Part shown: positions 13,001 through 22,108 of the stretch, piece after piece
Layout of the letters: the number at the start of each line of letters is the position of its first letter
How positions within the stretch are numbered: position 1 is the stretch's first letter
Origin: Undaria pinnatifida
Lineage: Eukaryota > Sar > Phaeophyceae > Laminariales > Alariaceae
Assembly: GCA_012845835.1 (NCBI GenBank)
Contig: JABAKD010000016.1
Span: 19,635,196 to 19,699,195, forward strand
Length of the DNA stretch: 64,000 nucleotides
Direction: 5' to 3'
Made by a program: the position numbers and the translations under genes
The notes under the pieces: generated by a model
The model's input: only the letters and a program-made list of their open reading frames with translations
Told to the model about the DNA's origin: nothing
The model's database searches: none

Positions 13001-16000
13001 GGAAGGGCGGTAAAAGCAAGGCAGGAGGGGATGAGGGCAGAAAAGGGTAGCGGAGGGGGGGTTAGGCCAGCAGCTGGGGTTAGCGAGGGGGGATCTTCAA
13101 TGCACCATATAATGAAATTGAGGGAGGGGGGAGGCTTGAAGGGGCGGACAGGGGGGTTACACAACTGCCGGTCGCCCCGGTGGCGTATCAGGTTATCCTC
13201 AAGCCTGGTATAGGCCAGTCTCGTGGGTTCAAGTCCCTTCGTGTTCACACTCGTTAAATTCGTAGGGACTTTTTCTTGCGCACAAATTGACTTGCAGAAA
13301 GCGCGAGAGCGTGAGAAAGCAACACTCGATGAAAAATCGACGGGGAGCGGAATTGTTGAACCCTGTACGCGATAAAAAATTATAGGCAAGAACCGGGGGG
13401 GAGAAGGGACGACACCTGTGACCACGGCTTGTCCAGAAGCTGGAAATACAAGTGTGAAAACAAAACGCACGAACAGGTCGCGCATAGCACTTTCAATCAC
13501 CATGACCATCAGCATCAGCATCAGCATGAGCATCGTGTTTGACCCCGATGTAGTGGTGGACCACAAACGTCAAGAACGATAATCAGATGCAAACCCTGGG
13601 GGGGCGGGGGGGAGGGGGGGGGGGGGGGGGGGAGGAAGGGGGAGTTATGTAAAAGCTGGTCTGTTTTCTTTTCTCAGCGTTGTCGAACCCGTCGGTGTGG
13701 TGGGCTGAATTTCAGGAGCAACGATCAACTAGTGTATACCAGGTGCAGGTTGCAGGTTCTTGGGTTGGGGGGGGGGGTTAAACCAGGCGCACAGGGGTAA
13801 TTAATTGTAGCTTGCATCATGGCTGAACCCATGGCGGTGATGGATTGAAGATTCGACGAACAGCATCAAATTACAAACAGATTGGAAGGAAAGCGGGAGA
13901 CAAAAAAGAGGAAGAGGGAGGTCAGGCGTGATGGACGCCATCCACAAACGCGCGTCGTGAAAGCAAAGCAAAACAAAACACAACCAAACGGAAATTTGTG
14001 GAATTCGCTCAAGAATAAGTATGGTGGTGATGGAATAAAGATTTGACGGACAGCTTGTAATTACAAACAAGTTGGAAGGAAAGAGGAGGGCGAAAAGGGG
14101 GAAGGGTGGGTCAGGCGTGATGTACGCCATCTACAAACGCGTGTCGAAAAAGCAAAAAAAAGAACACGACCAAACGGAAATTTGTGGAATTCGCTCAAGA
14201 ATAAGTCCCGTCGTTGACAGCTTGCTCTAGCAAAAAATGATATCTCAGACTACAACGTTCTCAAGGCGGGATTGTGAACGACGGAAGGTAACACACCAAG
14301 GGCATGTCACGATCTAGATGATCCAACAATATGTTGCGCTGGATCTGTGCAGCACAGATCCACCCCTACAAAGACAAGCTGTTCACAGATCCTTAAGATC
14401 TTCCGGCTCTCACCCGAAAACACCATCTACAGGATATAAAGATGGTATAGACCAGGGAGCTATCTTGCCCTAAAAGACAGATGTTGAATAGCGATTTGTT
14501 CTGCACAATGCGTGAACGTTTTCAACGTGTGTTCTCTTGGCAACACCATGAGTAGATACCAGGGTACATCTAGAATGCACGCTCGGGTATCAACCTGGAT
14601 TCGTTGTCCATCTCAAATTTGCGTCCTACCCCCTTACTCTTACGTTGTCGACATTTCGCGGTACTGAAGCGTAAAAACCCAATATCACGAAAAGCTTAAA
14701 ACTATAAGCACTAAACTCTCCCAAACAACCGCGACGTAAGTACGTCGATACCTGGTATGTTTCGACACGTTCGTCATACTATAATTGTGTTTTGCCATCC
14801 GATAAGGTGCAGCATGCGCTTCATCGTCTATCACCGCCAGAAATAAAAAAGAAAACCGAGAGACCCCAAGAAAATAAAGTAAAAAGCGACTACAGTGCGT
14901 ACAGTCAACTTCGTATTGTTTTGTTGCTTGATTATAAGCGGTTGCAGTCAACTTTAGTTTGCTTTCATGCTTCCGTAAAAGCGATGACGGTCAATTTTGC
15001 TATTCATAGTTCTGGTGATATTCTTTCATTTCGACAGCTTTGTCTTCCCTGACCTACCTGCGATCTATCCCTCTGCAGAGCCCAGAACCTGCGCAGCTCT
15101 TCGCAAAGTTCGTCAAGCGCACCCTTCAGAGCATCTCCGCGTGCCTGTCGAACAAAACAAAATGCGGTAATTGGCGTGTACATAGTATAGTTAGTATAGT
15201 GGGTGGACAAAGTTAGCATGGCAGCCGCTTCAGCTCCGGAACTTGTCGAAGGAGGGGTGGGGGCGGGGGTAGGGGACAGGTCCTGTGTCGGTACACTTGA
15301 AGGGCTAAGGATGCGTGCTATTTCATACCATTGGGTAGACTGGCGTAAAGTAGGGTAGGGTAGGGTAGGGCAGAGGGTAGGGTAGGGTAGGGCATGGTAG
15401 GGTAGGGTAGGGTAGGGTAGGGTAGGGTAGGGTAGGGTAGGGTAGGGTAGGGTAGGGTAGGGTAGGGTAGGGTAGGGTAGGATAGGGTAGGGTACCCGGT
15501 TGAAGAGCGCCTCGTTACTAAAGTGGCATGTGTTACGATGTACCAATGATATACCAACGGTTACCGCCGTTGTCTCCACGCCGCTCAGGTTATATGATAG
15601 ACAGGTATTTCGTATTATATAGGTGCACGGCAGGCTTTATTGTCGGCGTGGCAAGGCGCGCCAGCCGAACTGGCTTCGCTCTTAAGTCAGTTTTTTCCAA
15701 TAATAATGGCCGCTAACACTGGAGATACGTTTTCAAGCAGGACAAAACTACTTAATACTACAGTAGTATAGGGAGGAGTTTTCGTTTCGGTTCTCAAGGG
15801 GTTACGCCAAGCAAAATAATCACAACACTAGTACTCGGAGTATTTAGTATCACTCTCAGCTGGCAAAGATGAGCTTCGACGAAATTATCTATGTCACAGT
15901 TTTAATGATATTCTGTTTTTTAATTCAATAACATTACTGTACAAGGTATACGATTATTTCCAAGGCTTACCTCGGGAATATTCCCGCGGTACTTTTACCG

Positions 16001-18472
16001 CGGGAAAACCACGGGAATCGGGAATGGGACCGTTCCCGTGACATTTTGACGATCCCGTTCCCATCCAAATCGTTCCCGCCCAAATCAACCGGTCCCATTC
16101 CCATCCAAATCGATACCGCAAAGCTGTATTTTTACCGTCCCCATCCAATCAATTACCGTAACAAAACTAGCTTTCCCGTGATTTCTCGTTCCATTCATCT
16201 AAATACCGCGTCATTCTTCTTTTCCCAATTACCGCACAGAAACAACTGTTCAATCCCGGGTTAGGCACCTTGTACGGGACCCCAACCGGTTACGTGTCCT
16301 ACTCCCTAGGCTAGAGGCTTGGGATCGAATCTGTGTACGTTCATTTTTATTTTTTCATCTTTGTTTCTTTTTCGGTACTTCAGTAGCTGTCTACCAGAAC
16401 TTTTTTTTTTTTTTTTTTGCTTTTCCTAGAACCCCTGCCGGCGTTTCTGGTTGAGGTGCGCGGCGGATAACGAAAGCATCAAGCACGAAGCTGCACACTG
16501 CACACCACAGTTTGCACGACTGCTGTAGGCAGACAATCATGGCCGAACCAGGAGCTACTCTAGCGATGACACTGGCAACTGCGCCGGCGGCGGCTGCGAC
16601 AGCAGCAGTAGTGGAGATTGCGAAGAGCTCTCTGCGCCTGGTGGTGGTGCCGCTGCCTCCACCGCACCTGCCGACGTTCTTTTGTTGTTTTTTGTTTCTC
16701 GTTGTTGATGGTGTTGGGCTCTGTCTCCCCTAGAGCGGTGGCGTACGGGATAGTAACAGTTTCGTACGTCGATATCTTGGCCCTTAAGGCTGCGAGATCG
16801 ATGCATGAATGAGTCTAGGTCGCATGGGTGTGGCAGATGACGTGTCATCTTGTGCACTTTGTTTTGGTCTTGGCGGGTTAACTTGATGTTCTGTTCCACA
16901 TCGAACAATAATGAAAGGTACTCTTCCCGAGTACGATATACACTCAGATCTGCTGTATGTACATACGTATAACCTTGTACGCTTCATTGCGCGTTACGGC
17001 GGTGGCTCGCTCCTTTACAGATGAGTACCGTCCAAATATGCAATTACCGCGGAATTTACCGTGAAATCATGTTCCCCTCCCGATGAGTACCGTGAAGGTC
17101 AGTTACCGCCCAAAAATTCCCAAGCATTACCGTGATGTCTTGTTTCCGTCCCGATGATACCGTGAAGGCCAATTACCGTCCAAAAAATCCCGAGCATTAC
17201 CGTGACTTATGGTTACCGCGGTACCTGGTCCCGAGATGAAAAAACGGTCCCGAAGTGAGCCTTGATTACTTCTATACCTACCTAGGCCATGGGATATTTT
17301 TTTTCATCGGGTTTCATGTTTAGCTTTTTCCCTCACAAAAACAAGAAAAAATCTCGTTGTTTGTGTGAGGTATTGTAGTATATATTAATAGTAATAGTAT
17401 TGAGCGTAAACAGATCCTCGAGTGAAGAACCTACAGCAAAACAAAATAGATGCAAACCAACCATAGCATGCCTCCGTGAGGAACCACTTACCCTGCACAG
17501 ATTGAGCACGCCCTCTAAGCGTTGGAGTCTGTTGCTGATCTCCACCTGCTGCTGTCCCCTCACAAGCCCTCGATCCTCCACGGACATGGCGGGCAAGTGG
17601 GAGCCTTCGACCTCTGAAAAGTCAGGGATCTGACCCACCAGGGTTTGGAGGCGGCTGCCCTCTTCCCCCCCCTTCCGAGAAAACTCTGCCTGGATTGCGT
17701 GAAACTTTGGCAATTGGCGTGGTCCCGCCGCTTCCAAGAGGGCCATGAGGGGGCGCACATCGACTTCTTCGGGACTGATCACTCTCCCCACGCCACCGCC
17801 ACCGCCACCGCCTGCTAGACGGAGTGACTGTTCATGAGGGGCACAGCGGCGGGGTCGCAGAGAGCGCCGTCGTTACTTTCTTGGACTGGTACCTCTCAAC
17901 GCACATACATAAATACTATCAGCACCTCTGCGGGAACAAGTCTGTTTCATACATTAAAAAAAGATTAAAAAAACATACTTCGAAGTATATCTATATGTCG
18001 CTCACACGTATCGGCGATGCCACAACCAGCTTGGCAGTATTCGAAAGGCAGCTTACAAGTGGGCAGCACAATCGTCCTGTCTCAGGGATACTGTAGGTAA
18101 CAATACAAATGCTCCATCATAGCGTACCTCCTCCTCTCGTGCCTCGGCCCTATACTCCTCTAGCAGACCAGCAGCTTTCCTCCATTTCACAACTCCATCG
18201 TCTTCGGCGCCCTGGCAGAATCAATCGATCGATCAATCAACCCACCAATCAAGCAGCCAAACAACAAATCAATCAGTCAAATCAGTCAATTATCAGTCAA
18301 ACAACAATTAATTGATCCTTCAATCAACCGACCGAATCAACCAGTCAATCAATCAATCAATCAATCAATCATCCACCCGAACAAATCAACCAACCAACCA
18401 ACCAACCAATCAATCAAATCAAACAACAAATCAATCAATAAACGAACCAAACACCAATCATTTAATAATATT

Positions 18473-18511
<39 letters not shown>

Positions 18512-21500
18512 ACAATAAATTAATCAATCAATCAACAAACGTCAACGAGATTGGGTGGACAAGTGTTCGTCAAAACAGCTGCTCGTGCCTCTTGACAGTT
18601 ACATGCCTGGAATGCTGCAGTCTTGTGGCGTATCCCACTTCGATACATGCCATCTTACCAGCATCACTAATAATCAGCGGCTCGAAACATTTTGCTCGTC
18701 ACACAATAAACGTCTCCATCGATCGAAACAATATCACGCATTTAATACGACTTGCTGCTAGGCCTGCGACGGCGACACAGCAAAGAAAGCATCTTCGAAA
18801 ACGAACCACCGCTACTGAGCAGTTACCAGGTATTGCAGCACAGAGTATACGCGTAGTGGGGCCTATATTAGGATAACGCGGCACACAATGCAAAGAAATG
18901 TTGACGGCCCTGTATCGAGAGCCCGTCCTATTCGTATGGGCAGTTGCATTTAGATTTACATTGCACCAACCGATTTCCTTGTATGGGCACACACCCACTA
19001 CAGTAAACGAACCGTTTCGCAGCTGCAAAAGTAACGCTACACAATTTACAAGTAGTTTCTCGCCGAAAACGTGTGTGAAATTCCAGAGGCCCCAATGAAG
19101 AATAAGGCAACTTCACGCCCAACAACAGCGATACCGCGGGCTCCCAGCGTGCCTGACAGCTACGGTATATAGTGCCTCATGCTCGTGCGGTCTTCTACAC
19201 CAGCGGCAACGGGCACTCGCGCTCTTGCGCAATACTTCCTGTTGGTAACGCCGACCAAGGATTCGATTGCGCTATTGATAGTCGTACACATGCCAATCTC
19301 TCGCTATTTCACATATGACAAACACACAGTTTTAGCGTACACTACTTTGCTATGATATATCAATTTCGCGCTCACGCACACACCACGTTTTTCTTGGGAA
19401 AAGAAAACGAAGCGCAGTTTGTGGTGACAGACATCCCCTCACCAAGCATATGCGGATCTTCTCCGCCTCCTCCTCGCATTTCTTGAGTAGCACCCAACAC
19501 GTCTCATCATCATTCGAGTCCACCCCATCCTCAGCGGCGGAGGATAGGCGAACGGGGGTTGCCTGCTTGACGCCCTGCTTTTCAGCGGGGATAGCGACAA
19601 CACAGCACAGCACAGCACACCCTAGTAAGCCCAACTATTAACACGGGACACCTACCAAAAATGGTACTGCTGTAGTCTAGAAGAATATGAACTCGTTTGT
19701 GCTGGTGGGTGTATTACGGTGTAACCTGCCCTTGACTTGCGCCATGTATGGTTAACTTTGGTTAACTACATTCTAGGGTCTGTATATAGTCTAACCATGT
19801 ATCGTTCAATATGGTCAACTACATTCTAGCGTCTACAGACTAAAGTGGTGAGATATGTTGTATATGGTGTTATACCATACGATGCGATTGAATGCACTTT
19901 TGGTCGTACTATTATGTGGCGCATTTGTGTGTTCTCGGGGATGCTGCGTTTGGCCATGATAACGTACGAAATACGAGGAGACCCGATTTTAGAGGGCACA
20001 GACGTATATACATATATAGACAAGTCTATTGTCTATATTCATGCACAGGCACCATGGGCACCGCATGCCGACGACGGCGCTACTCCTCCTGCCCCTCCTT
20101 CTGTAAGCCTGAATGATGTGATATGATATCTCCGACAACGAGCAGATACGGGCGTCGACAGGCCGCGTGGCAAGACTACGACTGCGACGAGACTCTTCTT
20201 ACTAAAATTATTGATGCAAATATTATACGTACTACTCTGTAGTGCGGTATCCTGCAGATACACTATTAATAAATGCCTCCACCTTGTATGATACCCCCTA
20301 CACAGTGTGGAACATTTGTACGACGGCAATACTAGGCAGAATATCGTCAAGTTGCGTTTGTGTGTCGGGTGTGTCGTGAAACAATGGTTGTTGACTCAGC
20401 CGGGTGCAAACACCATATCTGCACATCTTTACGCAGGCAGCAGAACATTTTGTTCTCGTTTCACCAACAACCACCTGGGGCCAGGGTGGATATACAGAGT
20501 ACACATGCAGAGTAAGGTATTTATACGTACATATTATAAAAAATGAAAGTACACTCCAGTTGTGAGATCGAAGATTTCGTCGAAACTCATCTTTGCATAC
20601 ATATGTACTAGGTATTATAACTTTAGCTTTGCAAGCTGAACAACAATCGGTAGCAGCGGTTGAACATCAATACGATACGATATATACCAACTACGATGTA
20701 CGATGTACAATGTATGCGTCGTCTGGCTTTGGGGGCACACATACAAGTTCATGATAGCATCACGGACATCGCATGCCGACGAGTAGGGCGCTCGTCACCC
20801 CCCCCCCCCCCCTTCCTCATCCGAGCGTGTACATATTGGTATCCCCCCGCTACAGATAGTAGGTGATGGCGACGAGCCATATATGTATGTGGCAATACCA
20901 TTGATACCACTCGTAGCTTTTCTCTCTGGACGCCAATACAACATACTGGAGTACAACAGACAGCGGCAAACACGTCAAGTTCAACGTGTGAGTAGACTAC
21001 CGGTATGTGGTGGTGCTGCTGGTGCTGGTGCTCTCCTGGTTTTGCTGCCCTTGCTTGCTGCTCGCGGGCGACATACGCCTCTCCTCACTCGCCTGAATTT
21101 AGTCAGCAAGTGGCCAGGTATCTTTGTCGGTTTCACTTCCTCTTGCGATTATAGACTATGCCTACTTACATACGAAGTATATTGTAGCTACTGTTGAGTC
21201 GTGATTTCGTCACAGCTAACAAACTAGTGAATCCTGCCGACCCACAGCCCTATGATACGGCGTACGCAATAGATATCTCCACCGATTTTAATACTGCCGC
21301 TGCTATTGAAGCGATTCTTCAACTGGTAGGACGACTAATGCCAGTCTAATATTATAGGTAGTGCTGGTGCTGCTGTTGCTCCGGCAACTGCAATAATACT
21401 GCTGTGACGTGTGTGCCGGTTGCGCAGGTGTAAAAATATACCTGGTATGCCAAAACAAGTCCCCAGTGATGAGGGTGGCGTCTTCTATATACGAGGTATA

Positions 21501-22108
21501 CTGTCTGCGGTATGTATCTCTATCGAGGCACTCTAGATATATACCAATTAATAGGAGCCCATTGACAAAAAGAATAGTAGTTAGATTTAGCGGCCGTCTT
21601 CTTGACCACATTCTCCGGCAAAAGGGGCGAGAAGGAGGAGGAGCAGGAGGAGATCGAGGACGAGCAAGAAAAGGAGTACCCTCTCGTCACCACGGCGAGA
21701 GGGTGCCCTCGAGCACGCGGGGAGTACACCCCCCCCCACCCCCGATGTGAAGCGAGAAGTGAGGGTGGAGTAGGGTGCCTTAGGGTGGCGTTGCTCAGGT
21801 TTGCATATATATTTGGGATGGGTTGTGCCAGGTAGGTGGCAATGAGACACAATCAAACGCCCACCCCACGTGCCAACACAACCAAGACCAAAATTTTGTT
21901 CCGTGTCTGCGAATTCGTCGCAGGCCTCACTAAAGCAGGCCGCCTCGGCTCTGTTCTTACACTTCCTCACCTGCTGGCCGTCTTGGGTCGTCGCCCGCTT
22001 TTTGCCGCGGACATCCTCGCGGGTGGAAGGAAGAGGAGAGGGAAGAGGAGGTGGCATAGGGGGAGGTGGAACACCTTCCTCGGCATGTATTATTGGCGAT
22101 GCCATCAT
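1..22108 (-). CDS. Multi-exon protein kinase gene, 3' end beyond the window
   Basis: Twelve exons on the minus strand join with no phase conflict: 22108-21971, 19574-19443, 18211-18128, 17827-17492, 15144-15058, 12922-12551, 11249-11170, 9771-9625, 7217-7069, 5807-5635, 4649-4581, and 1335 to the left edge. The product is at least 1,034 residues. Seen in order: a charged/helical N-terminus (about 1-290); glycine loop LGEGGYGSV (356-364); beta-3 Lys in AIKIMKA (379); helix C Glu in YTEMKVL (404); catalytic loop VHNDVKAANIL (477-487); DLG for DFG (503-505); GTTGYKPPEA (518-527); DVFAFG (540-545); RALSLDPTER (596-605); then over 400 low-complexity residues. The HRD Arg is Asn (HND), so this is a non-RD kinase. 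From family knowledge it should phosphorylate Ser/Thr; no ligand, membrane or partner domain is visible. The domain is well supported. The first two exons and the start codon are less certain. Confidence 0.8.
3857..3945. repeat. (CAT)n microsatellite with CGT interruptions
   Basis: Roughly 90 bases of near-perfect CAT/CGT triplets, giving poly-His on the plus strand and poly-Asp on the minus strand. It lies inside the last kinase intron. Confidence 0.95.
4285..4390. repeat. GGTCAA hexamer minisatellite
   Basis: About sixteen hexamers varying between AGGTCA, AGGTCG and similar. A shorter patch of the same motif lies at about 2955-3005, so the motif occurs twice in one intron. Confidence 0.85.
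4581..4649 (-). CDS. Kinase exon 11, 23 codons (alpha-G region)
   Basis: Acceptor GACTCTAG and donor GTGAGTCAGG bound exactly 23 codons, phase 0 on both sides. This fits exon 10, which ends in phase 0, and exon 12, which starts in phase 0. The product ends EEETAYL, directly before VMSIVSRALSL, which gives a normal spacing between DVFAFG and the last subdomain. It was found by looking for the missing segment, so the phase agreement is the main support. Confidence 0.65.
4780..5290. repeat. Diverged tandem repeat, period about 185 bp
   Basis: An A-rich run followed by ATGATCCCA recurs near 4851, 5045 and 5227. Between them are matching stretches (ATTCCAGGT/ATTCCAAGTGGT, then a CTTTGTACTGTTTC-like tail). 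Related single pieces with GTGGGTGCAG lie near 3120 and 8295, so this is part of a wider dispersed family. Confidence 0.6.
5415..5570. repeat. (CCCTA)n pentanucleotide tract
   Basis: Repeated CCCTACCCTATCCTGC-type words on the plus strand, within the kinase intron just downstream of exon 10. The same motif on the other strand forms the longer (TAGGG)n tract near 15.4 kb. Confidence 0.9.
5635..5807 (-). CDS. Kinase exon 10: activation segment and subdomain IX
   Basis: Acceptor ATCAACAG and donor GTGGGTGG. The exon enters in phase 1 (matching the G left by exon 9) and leaves in phase 0. It carries GHGTTGYKPPEA, the P+1 loop with the APE-type Glu, and DVFAFGHVIW, whose Asp anchors the catalytic loop in known kinases. 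The Gly-Thr before the aromatic residue is typical of Ser/Thr rather than Tyr specificity. Confidence 0.85.
5935..6548. repeat. (AGT)n trinucleotide block of about 610 bp
   Basis: Long AGT/GGT/AGC triplet runs with few interruptions, open in several frames on both strands (poly-Ser, poly-Val, poly-Thr, poly-Leu). It lies in the intron between kinase exons 9 and 10. None of the frames it creates is taken as a gene. Confidence 0.95.
7003..7041. repeat. (CAA)n microsatellite
   Basis: Thirteen CAA triplets about 30 bases past the donor of kinase exon 9. Confidence 0.95.
7069..7217 (-). CDS. Kinase exon 9: catalytic loop and DLG motif
   Basis: Acceptor AACCATTGCAG and donor GTGAGAGA. The exon enters in phase 2, completing the split Arg of exon 8, and leaves in phase 1. 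It encodes GLTHLHDN, then YVHNDVKAANIL, then AIADLGVAL. The catalytic Asp (480), Lys (482) and Asn (485) are present. The HRD Arg is Asn, and the DFG Phe is Leu, a common tolerated change. Confidence 0.9.
7530..7576. repeat. Short copy of the TCGACGAAATCTTCGATCTCACAGCT motif family
   Basis: The motif reads TTTCGACGAAATCTTCGATC, then TCACAGCTGGAGTGT. The same words end many units of the 27.8-41 kb repeat array. Further isolated copies lie near 15.87, 20.57 and 26.77 kb. Confidence 0.7.
7577..9624 (-). other. Intron between kinase exons 8 and 9 (rest)
   Basis: No exon seen. It contains a partly duplicated GGCACTA/CAACCGGCACTACT stretch (about 8125-8245) and one copy of a dispersed element (about 8829-9140). 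Poly-T and AT-rich DNA follow to 9600. Confidence 0.5.
8829..9140. repeat. Dispersed repeat with poly-G head and TATGGTATAGACC core
   Basis: A poly-G run is followed by GTGTACTCA and GCATAGCCGTAGTCGTAT, then some ten copies of a TATGGTATAGACC-like word, then GGGACGGACTACGTCGGG. Matching pieces occur at 4705-4750 (head only), 11338-11400 (head) and 11575-11740 (head plus GACGGAGCACGTCGGG tail). The element is unclassified; no terminal repeats are visible. Confidence 0.65.
9625..9771 (-). CDS. Kinase exon 8: beta-4/5 and hinge
   Basis: Acceptor GTATGTTTAG and donor GTGAGATT. The exon enters in phase 2 (one base completes Asp 410) and leaves in phase 2. It encodes LPPHANICQALAMDD, the helix C to beta-4 turn with the usual His-x-Asn-Ile, then MKLILPLARSDLRDHV, the hinge and helix D. 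The family usually has a hydrophobic gatekeeper here; Leu-Ile-Leu fits. Confidence 0.85.
9772..11169 (-). other. Intron between kinase exons 7 and 8
   Basis: No exon is seen. It holds a poly-G run (9922-9933) and the MITE copy listed at 10756-10906. The rest is AT-rich unique sequence. Confidence 0.55.
10756..10906. mobile_element. MITE copy 1 (151 bp, terminal inverted repeats about 26 bp)
   Basis: The left end (TTACC, then CTTTCGACAACATGGTTGA) and the right end (TCAACCATGTTGTCGAAAAG, then TGGCAA) are inverted copies. The interior matches a second copy at 47961-48125, including an AACCCTAAC telomere-like word and TCGTACACAGTGTGCG. It has no coding capacity. A clear target duplication is not visible, so the superfamily is unknown. 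Confidence 0.8.
11170..11249 (-). CDS. Kinase exon 7: helix C
   Basis: Acceptor ATCCAACTAG and donor GTGAGTACG. The exon enters in phase 0 after exon 6 and leaves in phase 2, completed by the first base of exon 8. It encodes a Gly/Asn-rich linker, then AFSRMGMYTEMKVLS; Glu 404 is positioned as the helix C Glu that pairs with Lys 379. Without it the domain would lack helix C, and it is the only segment in this 2.8-kb interval that fits both phases and the motif. Confidence 0.8.
11338..11740. repeat. Two further copies of the poly-G/CCGNAGTCGTAT dispersed repeat
   Basis: A head copy at about 11338-11400 (poly-G, GTACTCAGG, ATGCATGACCGAAGTCGTAT) is followed by a longer copy at about 11575-11740 (ATGCATGACCGCAGTCGTAT through GGACGGAGCACGTCGGG). 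They match the copy at 8829-9140. All lie in kinase introns. Confidence 0.65.
12150..12262. repeat. Short degenerate tandem repeat, GAGATTTTTC core
   Basis: About six loose copies of a roughly 18-20-bp unit around GAGATTTTTCNTGAGA, in the intron between kinase exons 6 and 7. Confidence 0.5.
12551..12922 (-). CDS. Kinase exon 6: glycine loop and catalytic Lys
   Basis: Acceptor CCGCGCAG and donor GTGAGCGAAG bound 124 codons, phase 0 on both sides. An Ala-rich start leads to GAMGSWFPGKYHVAH, an Ala/Asp/Thr-rich linker, then VLGRALGEGGYGSVRVV (the ATP-binding glycine loop) and TGAIKIMKA with the beta-3 Lys. Confidence 0.88.
13174..13246 (+). other. tRNA-like pol III box A/box B remnant
   Basis: TGGCGTATCAGG (13181-13192) resembles box A and GGTTCAAGTCC (13226-13236) matches the box B consensus exactly, about 45 bases apart. 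A three-pair T-stem forms around a TTCAAGT loop, but the acceptor halves do not pair. This is more likely a tRNA pseudogene or SINE head than a working tRNA gene. Confidence 0.35.
13831..14206. repeat. Tandem duplication, two units of about 187 bp
   Basis: Unit one (13831-14018) and unit two (14019-14206) share GGTGATGGA, TTACAAAC, GGAAGGAAAG, GTCAGGCGTGATG, ACGCCAT and the long word AACGGAAATTTGTGGAATTC near the end. It lies in the intron between kinase exons 5 and 6. Confidence 0.9.
15058..15144 (-). CDS. Kinase exon 5, 29 codons
   Basis: Acceptor TTGTTCGACAG and donor GTAGGTCAGG, phase 0 on both sides. The product is a charged amphipathic helix (ALKGALDELCEELRRFWALQ) that continues the N-terminal helical region. 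Exact phase agreement with exons 4 and 6 supports it; the short length means no independent homology claim. Confidence 0.75.
15346..15495. repeat. (TAGGG)n tract of about 150 bp
   Basis: Near-perfect pentamer array in the intron between kinase exons 4 and 5. It resembles but does not equal TTAGGG or TTTAGGG telomere repeats and is interstitial. Confidence 0.95.
15961..17264. mobile_element. hAT-like non-autonomous DNA transposon (1,304 bp)
   Basis: The ends are inverted repeats: CAAGGCTTACCTCGGGA on the left and, read inward from the right, CAAGGCTCACTTCGGGA (15 of 17). The flanks are ATTATTTC (15953-15960) and ATTACTTC (17265-17272), an 8-bp target duplication with one mismatch. An 8-bp duplication with short CA-starting ends is the hAT signature. 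The interior is rich in TTACCG words in subterminal blocks (16000-16240 and 17020-17230), as often seen in hAT ends. No transposase is recognisable; the GC-rich open frame at 16540-16730 is unassigned. The element sits in the intron between kinase exons 4 and 5. Confidence 0.8.
17492..17827 (-). CDS. Kinase exon 4, N-terminal region
   Basis: Acceptor TGTGCCCCTCATGAACAG and donor GTAAGTGG bound 112 codons, phase 0 on both sides. A Gly run precedes VGRVISPEEVDVRPLMALLE, then FHAIQAEFSRKGGEEGSRLQ and ISNRLQRLEGVLNLCR, which looks helical. No known domain is recognised. Confidence 0.75.
18128..18211 (-). CDS. Kinase exon 3, 28 codons
   Basis: Acceptor TGATTCTGCCAG and donor GTACGCTATG, phase 0 on both sides. 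It encodes a helix rich in Glu, Ala and Arg (KWRKAAGLLEEYRAEAREEE). No stop or phase conflict with its neighbours. Confidence 0.7.
18214..18545. repeat. (CAAT)n tetranucleotide block with CCAA and CAAA variants
   Basis: About 330 bp of AATC/AACC tetramers immediately upstream of the exon 3 acceptor of the kinase gene, leaving only a short pyrimidine stretch before the splice site. Confidence 0.95.
19443..19574 (-). CDS. Kinase exon 2 (probable), 44 codons
   Basis: Donor GTGAGGGG with phase 0, and a choice of in-frame CAG acceptors; 19574 is used here, 19562 is the alternative. The product runs VRLSSAAEDGVDSNDDETCW, then LLKKCEEEAEKIRICL, acidic then helical. It fits the phase of exon 3. Confidence 0.6.
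19740..19850. repeat. Local direct duplication of about 60 bp
   Basis: GGTTAACTACATTCTAGGGTCT is followed by GGTCAACTACATTCTAGCGTCT, with related flanks. No coding role seen. Confidence 0.6.
19851..21970 (-). other. First kinase intron (if exon 1 is correct)
   Basis: No exon is required here by phase. A poly-C run (20799-20812) and a splice-like segment at 21088-20998 (31 codons, Ser/Thr/Gln-rich, phase 0 in but phase 2 out) are noted; the latter does not fit the neighbouring phases. Confidence 0.4.
21971..22108 (-). CDS. Candidate first exon of the kinase gene
   Basis: An ATG-ATG start at 22108 opens 46 codons ending QDGQQ before donor GTGAGGAAGTG, phase 0, which fits exon 2. The product has a Pro-rich centre and a basic patch (VRGKKR). 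No acceptor with an open frame is visible upstream, which favours a start here. The link across 2.4 kb to exon 2 is inferred. Confidence 0.5.

Noticed and set aside
13174-13246. A functional tRNA gene
   Set aside because: Box A and box B are good, but the acceptor stem and part of the T-stem do not pair.
15346-15495. Possible telomere or chromosome end
   Set aside because: The unit is TAGGG, it is internal, and the kinase gene continues on both sides.
15004-15579. A 191-residue minus-strand frame
   Set aside because: Most of it is the TAGGG repeat; only the 29 codons at 15144-15058 are exon-like.
18109-18518. Gln/Asn/Ser-rich plus frames
   Set aside because: They are products of the CAAT tetranucleotide block, upstream of a kinase exon on the other strand.
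20998-21088. An additional kinase exon (Ser/Thr/Gln-rich)
   Set aside because: It enters in phase 0 but leaves in phase 2, which does not fit the next exon; acceptor and donor are only moderate.
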